From: Polyodon spathula
Lineage: Eukaryota > Chordata > Actinopteri > Acipenseriformes > Polyodontidae
DNA: 64,000 bases
Direction of reading: 5' to 3'
Assembly (NCBI RefSeq): GCF_017654505.1
Contig: NC_054547.1
Coordinates: 22,401,838 to 22,465,837, forward strand
This document shows positions 34,346-46,550 of the stretch, piece by piece; positions within the stretch are counted from its first letter, which is position 1; every line of letters starts with the position of its first letter. The notes under the pieces were generated by a model that saw only the letters and a program-made list of their open reading frames with translations, was not told the origin of the DNA and did no database searches. A program made the translations under genes and the position numbers.

Positions 34346-34699
34346 CCGGTCTGGCAACCAAACAGGTATGGGTAGGTATTCTTGAGCTCTGTATACCAGA
34401 GCTGCCGATGGGCCCCATCCTGGGATGATGCACTCAGTCCTGCCCACTGAGGGAATAAAACTGTCACCCTGAGGAAGCCATTTCTCTTTTTCCTTATCAA
34501 GATGGTAAGGTAAGACCTCTATGTCTAGCTGAGCATGTTGATAGAAAAAAGCTTCTTGAGTTGAATCGAGTTGATTGTATTTCCCTTGCATTCGTGCGGA
34601 AAGCTGGCTCACCACTTTCCCGGAATCAACGACTTTGAAGAGACCAAGCCTTTCTCCTATCTGTCTTTCAGTGGCCTCGTCGTTTGCATGGTAGGCCAC
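34337..34699 (-). CDS. unidentified 120-aa ORF
   Basis: Opens at MAYHANDEATERQIGERLGL and runs without breaks to PVWLPDRDR. It is hydrophilic with balanced charged residues, no signal peptide, no membrane segment, no repeated composition and no microsatellite. It is therefore more protein-like than other frames nearby. The 3' end overlaps LTR-like sequence that carries the poly(A) signal, so it may be the 3' coding part of a retroelement or a pseudogene fragment. I do not recognise the family. Confidence 0.35.
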   Translation of the reverse strand: MAYHANDEATERQIGERLGLFKVVDSGKVVSQLSARMQGKYNQLDSTQEAFFYQHAQLDIEVLPYHLDKEKEKWLPQGDSFIPSVGRTECIIPGWGPSAALVYRAQEYLPIPVWLPDRDR

Positions 34700-35100
34700 T
34701 CTTTGTTGCCTGTCTGTTGTGTGTGAGCGATTGCCTGTTGTGTGACTGCACGAGGTCCAGAACCTGGTTATCGTCGCACTACACCGTGGTGCAGCATCGT
34801 GTGCTCCCCTGTACTGCTCTCCTGATTGCCTGCCGCAGCCACTTGAGCCTGTGTATCCACCCCGGTGTATGGTATGCGCTACCCTGGGCTGTATTGACTA
34901 CAACAGATTAAGGTTAGGTGCCTCTCAATGCTTCGGCACCCTCAGTGCTTAGATGCTCGATGCCTTGGTGATTATCACCACAGCATGTCAATAACAACTC
35001 CAATCCTTTGCATGCATCGCAACACCTCCTGGACGAGAGGCCACACTTCACCCCTGAACAAGGGAGCATACATTACCCTGCCACAAAGTTGACAATTTTT
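34700..35100 (+). other. DIRS-5'-like low-complexity segment
   Basis: Contains tgcctctcaatgcttcggca, ctcagtgcttagatgctcga and ggttaggtgcc phrases similar to the 46900-47380 region (gggtaggcaccaagc, cctcagtgcaca). Probably an orphan 5' piece of a DIRS element. Confidence 0.35.
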
Positions 35101-35217
35101 GTAAAGGAAATAATATAAAAAGTCCTATAGTTGATGGTGTATGGTATTAGCTTGTACTCTTGTACAATGTATGTTGTTAATAAAGTGTATTGTAAATGAG
35201 CTTCACTCACTCAGGTT

Positions 35218-35648
35218 TGTTGCCCCTTTAAAAAACACTGACCCAACACACAGAATTTAAGTTTTAGCACTGTTGTGCACTTTTAATACTACAAAATAAA
35301 CAAAAATAAAATAAACACCTAGCTCCCTCAGAGCACTAACTAAACAGACAGGATCACCCTGACTAACACACTTGACAGCTAAGCTGTTTACCAGTAGACA
35401 AACACACAGGTTAATATACAGTACTCTTCAGAAACAGGGCACACACCTTTCTGCTTCCTTCTCCTAAGCAGCCTCAGGCAGACTGGCTGCACCCTTATAA
35501 ACCCTGCACCTGGCTCTAATTTACAATAGCCCGGTCCAAGTGATAATGAACTAATAAAACAATGAACAAAACAATTAAATTAACCAAAATGTGCATACGC
35601 ACAAGTTTTCATTTTTAGCAGGGAGAATTAACCCTCTCCCTGCTCACA
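35218..35648 (-). mobile_element. probable solo LTR
   Basis: Minus orientation TGTGAGCAGGGAGAGGGTTA ... GGGGCAACA, 431 b. TATA box in ggtttataagggtgc near 35495. No equal 5-bp flanks, so it may be part of a larger decayed element. Confidence 0.5.
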
Positions 35649-37130
35649 GTATGTAATTTGTATGTGTATATATGTGTATTTAAAGTGTATATAATTTTAC
35701 ACGTTTTTCAACAATAATGGATATCAAAGCAATTAAGAGTATAAGAAAACTCCTATGGAACAAGAACACGTTGTTGTATGTAACTTGTTTTTAAATACCA
35801 CACAGCATTCGGTAACATTTTAATTTATTTTCACCTTTAATAAGGGTAGTCGGGGTAAAATAACTGTCTGTCCAACTGTACTATGTTTATCATGGCCCAG
35901 AGCTAGTATCTGTAAATTCCCTTCTGTGTTGTGCCAAGGTCAAACAAAAAAAGAATTGTTTCAAAGGCAGTTTTTTTAAAGCCCTAATTAGAATAAATCC
36001 ATTTTTATTCTCATCTTTTTTAAACAAGTAGGCAGGTTTCTAAGCCTCATCAGTCAGGGAGTCAACCAGTGCTGCCCAAGAGGAATTTCTTTTCTTCTCC
36101 CTTTTTTAAATAACTAGAACCATTTATCTTCTTCACATACACGGACTGACACTCTGCTGACACATGGGGCTTGACTTCCTCACACCCAGCGAAGCAGTTT
36201 TCTCTATAAGCTAAAAGCGTTCATTCTTGCATTGACTTGGTGGAGGGATGACAGTACAAATGGAGAGCCATGTGTACAAGCTCCAGCTCCCAGAGGCCAT
36301 AGCCCCCTTCCCTGTATACAAACACAACTGGACCAACCAAATAGCTGGTCAACCTGAATATTGGTCCATAGTCCAAAATAGACTAAGCCAGAGTTTCTAG
36401 ATAAAGGGGCTAATGATGTGGAACTCTCCACAAGGAAAGTTGGGCTAACATAAATATCCCATCATGCCTTACCGTGTGGTTGCTAAGCAGCATTTTTTTT
36501 GGTTTATTTCCCAAGGTCCCATTCGCCTCTACCAACCTTGACTTTTTCCTTTTCTTTCTTGTTCTTTTTTTCTTTGTGAAGAGATTTCACTGATAACAAA
36601 TCCATCAGTGCTTATCATGTAAGAGACTGGAAGGGCAGCAGCTCGATTCAGAGGGGAGATTGGACATGATAAGGGCTGAGGCACCCTGGCCCCCTGCACT
36701 CTGCAATGCATATCTCTCATCTCCCAGATTAACCAGCTGTTGACTATTGAGATGTCAGGTCAGGCAGTGTTGAAAGCCTAGGAATCGTAGATCCTGCTCA
36801 CTCACTTATACTTTAATATATAATTTTCTTCAATCATTTTGCTACACTAGAGTATCACCGGTAGAGTGTGGTAATATTTGAGCACATTCAGAACAGTATG
36901 ATCGAACATATGATTCCTTTCTATTTTAACCTTCAGGCGTCATGGTTTTGAGTCTATGTATCCATTTGTTTTCCCTTATTCTTCTCTTATTGTACATTTT
37001 CAAATTGTATTCATTCTAAAACTACAAATTAAAGGTCATTTATGTTATGTTTTTTTTTTTTTTTCTTAAGTGTTCAATTTTTGGTTTGTTTACTTATTTA
37101 TTTCTTATGGTTAATAAGACTGCCTATTTT
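35649..37130. other. no recognised gene
   Basis: No domain, RNA gene or terminal repeat recognised; short frames are compositional. Confidence 0.4.
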
Positions 37131-37131
37131 A

Positions 37132-37202
<71 letters not shown>
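37131..37202. repeat. (TA)n microsatellite
   Basis: About 35 TA units with one interruption. Confidence 0.97.
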
Positions 37203-37205
<3 letters not shown>

Positions 37206-37830
37206 GTTGTAGATCTCTCTCCTAATATATATTTATTTAGTTAAATCTTAAACAAGTGTTCAAATTTTTAACGCATTAAAGAATATTTGTTGTTCTCTAT
37301 TTGCAATTTCACTTTTATCTTTACAAGTATATTTGCATACTTTACACAATGTCCTTGAATGCGTCTATGATCTATTAATGTTTACTGTGGACCAAAATGT
37401 GAGCTAAATTGGCATCCTTTCTAAAATCCACCACTGCTTTTGGAAATATTTTTTAATTCTTCTTTTCTGAATCATCAAGTATACATAAATGCTTTCAGAC
37501 TGTTTTAGAAATGCTGGGTAATAATTTAGTTATTACTCTTTCAACCTTCTTTTCTAATTTACTATACTCAAGTAGTTCATTTCAATTGGGTTTGTCAAGT
37601 CTTTAATTCTCTCTCAATAATCTGTTCTTTATATCCTCTTTTTTAAAGATTTTTTTTCCAATTCTTTTCTCTGTTTTATAGTACTTTTTAATCAGTTTAT
37701 TTTTATCCTTCTACCCAGTCCATTAGGAATTGTTCTTTTAGTATAGATATGATATGCAGATGCCATATATAGGTACTGATGCATATCAGTAGATTTTGAG
37801 TAAAGACCTGTTTTAATAGATCCTTGATCA

Positions 37831-37833
<3 letters not shown>
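37203..37833. other. no recognised gene
   Basis: T-rich sequence between two TA microsatellites. Confidence 0.4.

Positions 37834-37899
<66 letters not shown>
37834..37899. repeat. (TA)n microsatellite, left flank of Tc1
   Basis: The Tc1 inverted repeat starts directly at its end; the partner array is 39479-39533. Confidence 0.97.
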
Positions 37900-37904
<5 letters not shown>

Positions 37905-39476
37905 TGGCTTGCAAAAGTATTCAGACCCCTGATCAATTCTCTCATATTACTGAATTAGAAATGTTACATTAAAATTCCATTCTGTTCGATATTTTTTTTT
38001 AAAACACTTAAACTCAAAATCAATTATTGTAAGGTGACATTGGTTTTATGTTGGGAAATATTTTTAAGAAAAATAAAAAACTGAAATATCTTGCTTGCAT
38101 AAGTATTCAACCGTCACACATTAATATTTGGTAGAGCCACCTTTCGCTGCAATAACAGCTTTAAGTCTTTTGGGGTAAGTATGTACCAGCTTTGCACACA
38201 GTGTCGGAGTGATTTTGGCCCATTCTTCTTGGTTGGTTGGACAACGCTTGTGACCGCAATTTTGAAATAGTGCCACAGATTCTCAATGGGATTGAGTGCA
38301 GGACTTTGACTGGGCCACTATAGGACATTTACCTTTTTGTTCCTGAGCCACTCCACTGTTGCTTTGGTCTTGTGCTTGGGATCATTGTCCTGCTGAAAGG
38401 TGAATTTCCCCCCAAGCTTCAGTTTGTTAGCGGACTGAAGCAGATTCTCTTGCAGTATTTTCCTGTATTTTGCTCCATCCATTCTTCCTTTAATTGTAAC
38501 AAGTCCCTGCTGATGAGAATTATCCCCACAGCATGATGTTGCCACCACCATACTTCACTGTAGGGATGGTGTGTCTTGAGGCATGGGTAGTGTTAGGTTT
38601 GTGCCACACACAGCGCTTTGAGTTTTGGCCTAAAAGCTCTCATCTGACCACAAAACCTTTTCCCACATCGCAGCTGGGTCACTCTCATGCTTTCTGGCAA
38701 ACTCCAGATATGCTTTCAGATGGTACTTTTTGAGTAACAGCTTCTTTATTGCCACCCTCCCATACAGGCCAGTGTTATACAGAGCTGTTGATATGGTTGA
38801 CTGGTGCACCACTACTCCACTCCCAGACATTGAACTCTGTAGCTCCTTCAAAGTGATTGTTGGCCTCTCTGTGGCTTCTCTCACAAGTTTCCTTCTTGTT
38901 TGAGCGCTGAGTTTTGAGGGACAGCCTTTTCTTGGCAGTGCCTGGGTGGTGTGATGTAGCTTCCACTTATTATTATTGCTCCAACTGTGCTCACTGGGAT
39001 ATCCAAACACTTGGATATTATTTTGTACCCTTTCCCTAATCTATGCATTTGTATTACTTTATCTCCAACTTCTGTAGAATGCTCTTTGGTCTTCATTTTC
39101 CTTCGGATTCACAGCCTTACCAATGATCCTTCAAAAGTGGGGTTTTTATCCAGAAAATGTGACAGCAACTTTAATGGTTCACAGGTGGAGGCCAATGGTC
39201 AGGTAATTGTGTCCTCGTTATGTCAATTTCTTTCATCGGTGCAAATTGGGAGCTTCCACAGCACAGGGGTTGAATACTTATGCAAGCAAGATATTTAAGT
39301 TTTTTAATTTTCTTAAAAATATTTCCCAACATAAGACCAATGTCACCTTACAATAATTGATTCTGAGTTTCAGAGTTTAAAAATAAAATATCAAACAGAA
39401 CGAGATTTCAATGTACCATTTGTAATTCAGTAGTATGAGAGAATTGGTCAGGGGTCTGAATACTTTTGCAAGCCAC

Positions 39477-39480
<4 letters not shown>
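37900..39480 (-). mobile_element. full-length Tc1-like transposon
   Basis: Terminal inverted repeats begin CACAGTGGCTTGCAAAAGTA at 37900 and end in the reverse complement at 39480. They extend over more than 40 b (gacccctgatcaattctctc inside). It is 1.58 kb, the usual Tc1 length, and inserted in a TA repeat. Confidence 0.93.
38200..39096 (-). pseudogene. Tc1 transposase
   Basis: Minus strand from MKTKEHSTEVGDKVIQMHRL through LPRKGCPSKLSAQTRRKLVR, HQSTISTAL and KVLWSDESF (first catalytic Asp). Then [20 protein letters not shown] (second Asp) and WPSQSPALNPIENLW (Glu). All DD34E residues are visible, but there are frameshifts near 38970 and 38630, plus a TAG directly before WPSQSP where relatives have Glu. 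The enzyme cuts and pastes the element at TA; this copy cannot. Confidence 0.9.

Positions 39481-39533
<53 letters not shown>
39479..39533. repeat. (TG)(TA)n microsatellite, right flank of Tc1
   Basis: Starts at the last bases of the right inverted repeat. Confidence 0.95.
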
Positions 39534-39536
<3 letters not shown>

Positions 39537-41233
39537 AAGTCTATTTTAATGTGATATGGTGACCATTCAGGAACCACTCTTCCATTCTAGTTGCTTACCA
39601 CAGGCCTATTTAATGCTAAGAGTAAGCACCAGCACCATTTAGTGCACAACAATGTTATTGACAGAAAACACAATGGGTACAGGATATAAAGTGGAAGACT
39701 GCTAGACCTAACAGTGTGACATTTTAAGCTACTTACTCTTTAATTAGTGTAATGTCCACTAGTCTATACCATCTAAACTGTCAGTAAACTATAAATATAT
39801 AAAAATGTATCACCAGGCTGAATTGTCACACTGTATAAATGCTAATTTTAAGTGACTTTTTTGTTAAGAATGCTTAAAACCTATTCGATCACTGCCTTAC
39901 ACTGAATACCAGCAAAGATTCAAGCCCTTTTGGGTTTTTTCTTATAGAGAGAACAGACATGCAAAGTTGACCTTAAGAAAGAACAGCTTGCTTCTAGTAC
40001 CCTCGTTTAATAGCTGAACAAGAACAAAGAACATGCAATTGAAAACAGAGCCGGCCGTCCATTCAGAAAGGGCACCAAGCCTGTGCAGCACAAGGACACT
40101 TCAGCTATCGATATCCTGAGGCCAGGACAGCAGCAAAACACAAGGGCAGACTAAAGAAAATCTGCTTGGCCATCTGATCTGGGAATTTATCAGGCATTCA
40201 AACATAGCTTTTAAGATAACATCTCACCTCCTGGGTCCCAAGGTCGCTTCTTCATGTCACGGCAGGGAGGCAGTGTTAGGAGTGAGGAGGTAAAATGCAG
40301 CTGGAAGGGAAAGCTATGCATTCCTCTCAGATTCTAATACATTGTAAAGGCATTGTACAAAACATTTGCTTAGATATCAGCAGTACTACAGTTTCTCTCA
40401 CGCTGTCATTTTGCTATCAATTGGTTTAATTTCTAGACTTTACTTGGCAAATGGATTTCGAAATAATGATAACTAGTATACCTAGTTTATCAGTCCAATA
40501 TTCTTTATGCAGTGCTTAATTTTTTTCTTGAATAAATTTATAGTTTAGACTAACCCTGAGTGTTTGCTTGCTATATGCACCACCCCTCCCATTTTTCTGT
40601 AGTTATTTGCACTAATACTATTGTTACAATGTCTATGCAGTTTTTTGCAGTTTCAGGGCGGGATTTTTAAAAACCAGTGTTATTGTATCAAACTTTTGGT
40701 AAAGTAATGAGATCTTTAATAGCAAGTGATTTTCAAACAAAATGTGTTAATTAAATAAATCCATTAATGCTTTGAAATTGAGTAGATGAGGACATTGATG
40801 AATGGATTTCTCATTCAAAAGCTTAATTAAAAGCACAGTAAAAGAGTTGTATATAGTAAGCTGTGACAAACTATCCCCCCGAATGAGGGTAGATGACTAA
40901 TGGAGTATAACTGTTATTATTTTTTTTAATTCGTGCCGTCCGATTTTTACCCACACGCCAGATAATCGTAAATCAGGATTTTTTATGTGAAGTATTCTAA
41001 ATAAATGTACATTCTGCAAGATAAAATGCATTATTTTAAATCAAGTTTATAAATTATACACAACATAGATTTTCCCATTATTTTTTATTTCCATGTGGCT
41101 GCTGCTTGCTCCTTGTACAGTAGTATTAGTTTCCAGAACAGTGAATTATGCTTCCATTCATTTTTGTTGATTTTGTTAACATGCCTCTTGATTAACGAGT
41201 TTCCCTTATCTAGCCGTTGAGACAGGAAGTTAT
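39534..41233. other. no recognised gene
   Basis: AT-rich. No family resemblance found on either strand. Confidence 0.4.
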
Positions 41234-41759
41234 GTACAGTGGCTCTCAAAAGTATTCACCCACTTTTCCATATTTTATTGTGTTACAACATGGAATCATA
41301 ATGGATTTAATTAGAAGTTTTTGCCACTGATCAACACAAAAAAAGTCCATAATGTCAAAGTGAAAAATAAAATCTACAAATTGTTCTAAATTAATTACAA
41401 ATATAAAACAGAAAATAATAGTAATAGAGTAGTTCAACACTGGAATTAACTTCACCTGACTAATTGAAGCCCTAACGAGTGAATCATCCTTTCTGGGCCT
41501 TAGTAATCATCTTTTTAAGAAGTAATTAAGAATGGTCCAAAAGGGTGCCCAAACTTTTGCACGAGCCATGTTCACTTTTGTTTATTATTTTGAATCTGTA
41601 ATAAATGCAAATAAATAGTAATCCTGTATTAAAATTTGCAGAAAGGTGTCATGTTTAACTTTGTGCCATGTAGAGGTCAGGTCAACTTCTGTTCACTGAA
41701 AGATTCATTGTAACATACATTTTTTCCAAGGATGCCCAAACTTTTGCATACAACTGTAC
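41234..41759. mobile_element. composite Tc1-like remnant
   Basis: Left end TACAGTGGCTCTCAAAAGTA and right end, reversed, TACAGTTGTATGCAAAAGTT are ends of two different Tc1 families. An extra internal copy of gtgcccaaacttttgcac lies near 41546. No transposase remains. Confidence 0.6.
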
Positions 41760-42049
41760 GTCCTTAGCACTGGGGAAGCAATTTTTTGTACACAAGATGT
41801 TAATAAATAAATTGCTCTTAGGGTACACGCAGCTATGCCACTATTAAGTTATATATAAACAAACAGATATGTTTTTAATTTTTAACTGTTTTTTATTATA
41901 TCTATGTGAATACACACGTGCTTTGGATAATGTAAAGATTTGCTCAAAAACTGTTAAGTTTTTTTTTATAGTTTGTTTTAAAACATATTTTAACAATTTT
42001 TTATTTCTAAATAAATAAACATATTTACATTGGCAATATACAAAATACA

Positions 42050-42530
42050 ATTTCACTGGGCAGGAGGTAGAACTGCGAGAGGAAGGGAATGTTTTTGCAA
42101 GCTTGGCATCTAGAACATGGGAGAGCGAAAAGGATAGGCCAGACTAGCACCCCATGGTCTTGATCAGGTGATGGCTGAAGCGGGCGCTGGCTTCTGAAGA
42201 TGCTGAGCCAATCCTGAAAGAGTGAGTGGTATAGAGTTGGGGAGAAAGACCTGCTCTGGTGACAAATGTGGAGAGGTGGGAAGAGAACCAGTGTCTGGCA
42301 ATTATGCTTTTGGAGCAATCAATGGAGAGGGATCTAAGGAACTGAAATGTCTTTCTTTATAAGATAGTTATTAGTTAGAGAGGAGAAAGGACAGAGAGGA
42401 GAGTCTACCTTTGATGATTTGGATGAATTGACCTTGGCAGAGCTGGTCTGTTTTAACATCTGAACATCTAAGAAAAACTAAAGACTCATCTGACCATGAG
42501 GGATGTACATCCAAGTAAATTTCTGTTTGC
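42050..42530 (-). pseudogene. tyrosine recombinase fragment (Crypton/Ngaro-like)
   Basis: Minus translation has KTDQLCQGQFIQI, a beta-strand motif of eukaryotic transposon recombinases. Then SLSIDCSKSIIARHWFSSHL, FVTRAGLSPQLY, THSFRIGSASSEASARFSHH and LIKTMGC, where HSFR is the catalytic HxxR. A stop replaces the Trp expected after MGC and no Tyr nucleophile was found. Distinct from the two DIRS recombinases in this window. Confidence 0.6.
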
Positions 42531-42659
42531 TTCTTTAAAAACAAAAAAGTCACTGTATCTTGGCAAATGTAAAGATAAAGTTTTCTTGCAATTTGCAATG
42601 GTACTGCTTGGGTGAACCAGTTTCAAAAGATTCCCATTATTGTTCTCAAATGGAAATGC

Positions 42660-43880
42660 TGATGTGCACCATAAGGGACCCCACTATTTGACTGTTGAAC
42701 TTAATTTTGACATTAAGTTATCATTATAGCTGCAGAATTCCTTGCAATACAGAATCTCTGTAAGAAGCACAAACCATATTGATACAAATTGCCTTATTAT
42801 TCCTTGCAATACTGCTTGCATATAATCAACTGTAAATCCTCTAATTATATTAAAGGTGGTTAGTAATGAAAGGACAGATGGATCTTTCACACCAAAAATT
42901 TAATTTCTGACATAAGCTTCTGTAGCATGTATTGTATATGTGTCACCTCGTCGCCTTGGGTTCGTTCAATTTGCTCTTCATCCTTAAAAGGGTATACCCT
43001 GACATGTCCTTGTCAACTCTTTTTCCTGGATGCGAGGCACCATGTACATCCATATTTTCCATTAAATTGCATAAAGTTCTGCAGCAAAGGACGAGCCATT
43101 GAAAAACATGAACAAACTAAATTTGCTACCCAAGTAGTGTGCCTTATCCTATCACCACCTTCCACTGAAAACCCTCAACAAAAATCTTTTCACATTCCTC
43201 TACAAAAGGGTTGCAAAAAAGTGGGCAGGTTTTGGTATTACAAAACCACTATTCTGTCACTAAAACATTATTCCATCTCATTTGTGGTGGAAGTACATTT
43301 ATAGTGTACTGCACATGCCATATTGAATATTGTGAAGACCGGAATACAGGTATCCCGTCAGTATTCCACAGTAGAGATATATTATCTGTGTTTGCCAGAA
43401 AATCAATATTTGCAAAACTCTTGTAACAAGAACCATAAATGTCCTGTATGTTAGTAGAATTATCCATATCTTCCCTGTCTTTCCCTTTTAATAACATTTG
43501 ATATTTGTATTTTGAAGAATCTCTCTCAACTGATTTTCCAAAGGCAAGAAAATGAAAAAGTTTCCATTGTGTAAAGAAGTATCTTTGTCAAATATGTCCA
43601 TACAAACAGGACACGTCTCAAAAGACTTTGTACCTGTGTAACTGTTACACTGTTCACAATAAAAATTATACTCTATAACATTACTATCTGACACGAATGC
43701 TTTATTGAAGAGATATGTAGATGCTGGAAATACATTTTCACCCAGTAACAAATTTAATAGAGACAAGTGATCTTGCAATTGTGTGACATTTACTGTATAT
43801 TATGCCTAAAAACATGAGGTAACACAGCAAGCGGGCTCTGATATTTATTGATAGATGCTCCCTCAAACAATGGCTCATCT
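42660..43880 (-). pseudogene. CACTA/EnSpm-like transposase (TNP2-related) remnant
   Basis: Ordered minus-strand blocks: EPLFEGASINKYQSPLAV, VFPASTYLFNKAFV, FYCEQCNSYTG with CPVC (zinc-binding), NFFIFLPLENQLREIL and ISLLWNTDGIPVFRSSQYSI. Then FQWKV, YGCTWCLASRKRVDK and LSLLTTFNIIRGFTVDYMQA, VLQGIIRQFVSIWF. Frames change repeatedly and stops are present. These match the fish protein family related to plant TNP2-type transposases. No CACTA ends were identified. Confidence 0.65.
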
Positions 43881-44328
43881 TGTTTGTCTACATCGCTGTC
43901 TGTGCAATTGTAGATCTGATGAAAAAATTTGAAGAAAGTATAAATTAATTCCGTATGTATTTATTTTGTATGTGTCAAGTCTTGTGTTATACAACTCTGT
44001 AACAGCATTATTTATTTATTTAGTTAGTTTTTAAATATTAAAAGACACTTGACATTAAAACAAAACAAGGAGAAAAGCTTAAACCCCCCCCCCCCCACAA
44101 ACAACTTCCTAGTATATAGGTAACCATAAAATTGACAAGCAACTCCAGTGTCACACAGGGATGGAGCCTAGATGACGATTCTCTAGTTTGTAATCTTTAC
44201 TGTTCTTACAAAAACACTACATATACTAAATGCAACAAGATAATTAGTAAAATGTTTTATGCTTATATTAACTAAAAATAAATGGATTGTCATGAAAAAA
44301 TCTAAACTATGTGGTCTAAAACAAATAT
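43881..44328. other. no recognised gene
   Basis: AT-rich with a short poly(C) run near 44086. Confidence 0.4.
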
Positions 44329-45053
44329 ACTTGTTTGGTTGTTAGTAACTTATTGATCCCAGAATCTCATCAAGCAGCTTCTTGAAGGATCCCAGGGTGT
44401 CAGCTTCAACAACATTACTGGGGAGTTGGTTCCAGACTCCCACAATTTTTTGTGTAAAAAAGTGCCTCCTATTTTCTGTTCTGAATGCCCCTTTATCTAA
44501 TCTCCACTTGTGACCCCTGGTCCTTTTTTTTCAAATCGAAAAAGTCCCTTGGGTCGATATTCTCAATACCTTTTAGAATTTTAAATGCTTGAACCAGATC
44601 ACCGTGTAGTCTTCTTTGTTCAAGACTGAACAGATTCAATTATTTCAGCCTGTCTGCATATGACATGCCTTTTAAAGCCATGATAATTCTGGTCGCCCTT
44701 CTTTGCACTCTTTCTAGAGCAGAAACATCCTTTTTGTAGCGAGGTGATCAGACCTGAACACAATATTCTACATTAGGTCTTACTAATGCATTGTACAATT
44801 TTAACATTAATTCCCTTGATTTAAATTCAACACTTTTCACAATAAATCCGATCATCTTGTTGGCCTTTTTTTATAGCTTCCCCTCATTGTCTAGATTCCT
44901 TCTTCAATTTCAGTATCACCCATATGATATTTATAATGCACTTTTTTATTGCCTGCGTGAGGTACCTTACACTTTTCTTTATTAAATGTCATTTGCCATG
45001 TGTCTGCCCAGTTCTGAATGCTGTCCAGATCATTTTGAATGACTTTTGCTGCT
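44329..45053 (-). mobile_element. CR1 LINE fragment
   Basis: Minus-strand CR1 C-terminal region and RT edge, parallel to 13735-14500. A deletion near 44895 removes about 55 bases. The 3' UTR and tail are missing, and the other end is cut at 45053 by an LTR. Confidence 0.88.
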
Positions 45054-45453
45054 TGTGACAAATTGGTGAGTGGATACAGTGCAGTGCAGTGCAAGTACAA
45101 AACACACAGACAATTACTTTCAGGTGCAGGGGTGTTTATTGATAATAATAAGTATGTCCAGAGCCCTAAGGCAAACACCTGTGTTACACAGCAGCATGTA
45201 TCACTCGTAACTGTAATCCCCTGGTTTGACCCACAACCAAAAGTCCAGGTTATACACACCCACACTAAACACGAAAACACAAACACAAGACAGTGAGTGA
45301 ATTTAAGTGCTAGTGGTGGTTATAGTACTCCGTGAATTGCTGGGGTGAAAATTGATGTCCGGGTTAATGCTGGCTTGTACTCAGCTCCGGATGTTCATTG
45401 GTACTGGCGCATGACTTCTTTACATCACGGCTTATGGGCTATGGTGTTCATGA
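45054..45453 (-). mobile_element. solo LTR resembling the gypsy family
   Basis: tgtgacaaattggtgagtgg...catgaca; TGT/ACA ends, 400 b. The U5 side shares tgcagtgcaag, acacagacaat and gtgtttatt with other LTRs here. No matching 5-bp flanks. Confidence 0.5.
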
Positions 45454-45476
45454 CACTCAATTGATTCCAGGCAATA

Positions 45477-46200
45477 ATGATTGTGCTACATATCATCGAT
45501 CCTACCACAGAAAATAACACTGATTGGTTACGCAAACTGTGCTACCTCCTTAATCACTTAAAAGCCAGATATTTTAAACTTTATCAGCCAAACCAAAATG
45601 TAACATTCAATGAGTGTATGGTTAGGTCTAAGTCACAATCAGGTTTTAGACAGTTTATGAAAGATAAACCAACTAGGTGGGGGTTCAAATTGTGGGTTCT
45701 AGCAGCGTCAGACAACAGTTACAGAACAGATTTTGGCATTTACACCAGCAGTCACGGTAGGATAATTGGCTTAGCGAATAAGGTAGTCATAGAATTGGTC
45801 CAGCCACTTGTCCATCAAGGCTACAATGTATGGTTCGATAATTTTTACACGTCACCAAATTTGCTGATAGAATTAAAAAGACATGGTTGTAATTCTTGCT
45901 CCATGTGTAACTCAAATGACACTATAGAAAGGCTGTTAAGAACCGAGGGGCATTGGACTCGAACAGTGGTGTAGCAGCCTGCCATCATTCATAACCATAA
46001 TCAGTACATGGGAGGGGTAGACAAATCCGAACAGAGAATTGGTACCTACCACGTTCTCCTTAAATCCATGAAATGGTGTTTTTTGCCACTTCATTGACAT
46101 AGCAGTCACTATGTAATAGCAGTCACTTCATTGACATAGCCTTACTTCCATATTTGGTATTCTCCGGATGCTGATACACATTGCAATGTTAATAAATAGT
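45477..46200 (+). pseudogene. piggyBac transposase remnant
   Basis: HLKARYFKLYQPNQNVTFNE, CMVRSKSQSGFRQFMKDKPT, RWGFKLWVLAASDNSYRTDF, then YNVWFDNFYTSPNLLIELKR. After a frameshift near 45970 come NQYMGGVDKSEQR and THVLLKS-like sequence. The domain is DDE_Tnp_1_7. The first catalytic Asp (usually S/V-I/V-D-E) is Asn in VTFNECM, while the Asp of WFDNFYTS and GGVDKS remain. The N-terminal third is missing. The enzyme moves elements between TTAA sites. Confidence 0.88.
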
Positions 46201-46550
46201 CAAAAAAGACAGCAGCAGATGGACTGGGTTGAAAAGGAATGAACAGCCAAGATAACTGTTAAGTTAAACACCTGAGACAGTGTTATAATTCATGTTTTGA
46301 ATCTTGTTTTAGATTTTCTTTGCAGGTATGGTAAGATGCTACATAAAATACTTGCTACAAATGTTTAGTTATACTGTTCATTTGTCCCAAAGTTCATTTT
46401 TGACAGATAATAAATGACCTAATGTAAGGTTTTAATGTTGTTCAGTTTTATTGTTATTTATTTATTGTTATTTTTTTTACATGAAATAAAAGTTCTCTAA
46501 AAATGAATCATTGTTGTCCTTATATTCCATATTATATTATATTCGAGAGT
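46201..46550. other. no recognised gene
   Basis: AT-rich; presumably the 3' flank of the piggyBac remnant, but no terminal repeat was found. Confidence 0.35.

Noticed and set aside
37047..37945. IYIYIY ORFs near 37.1 and 37.9 kb, also 39.4 and 56.9 kb
   Set aside because: Produced by TA and CT microsatellites.
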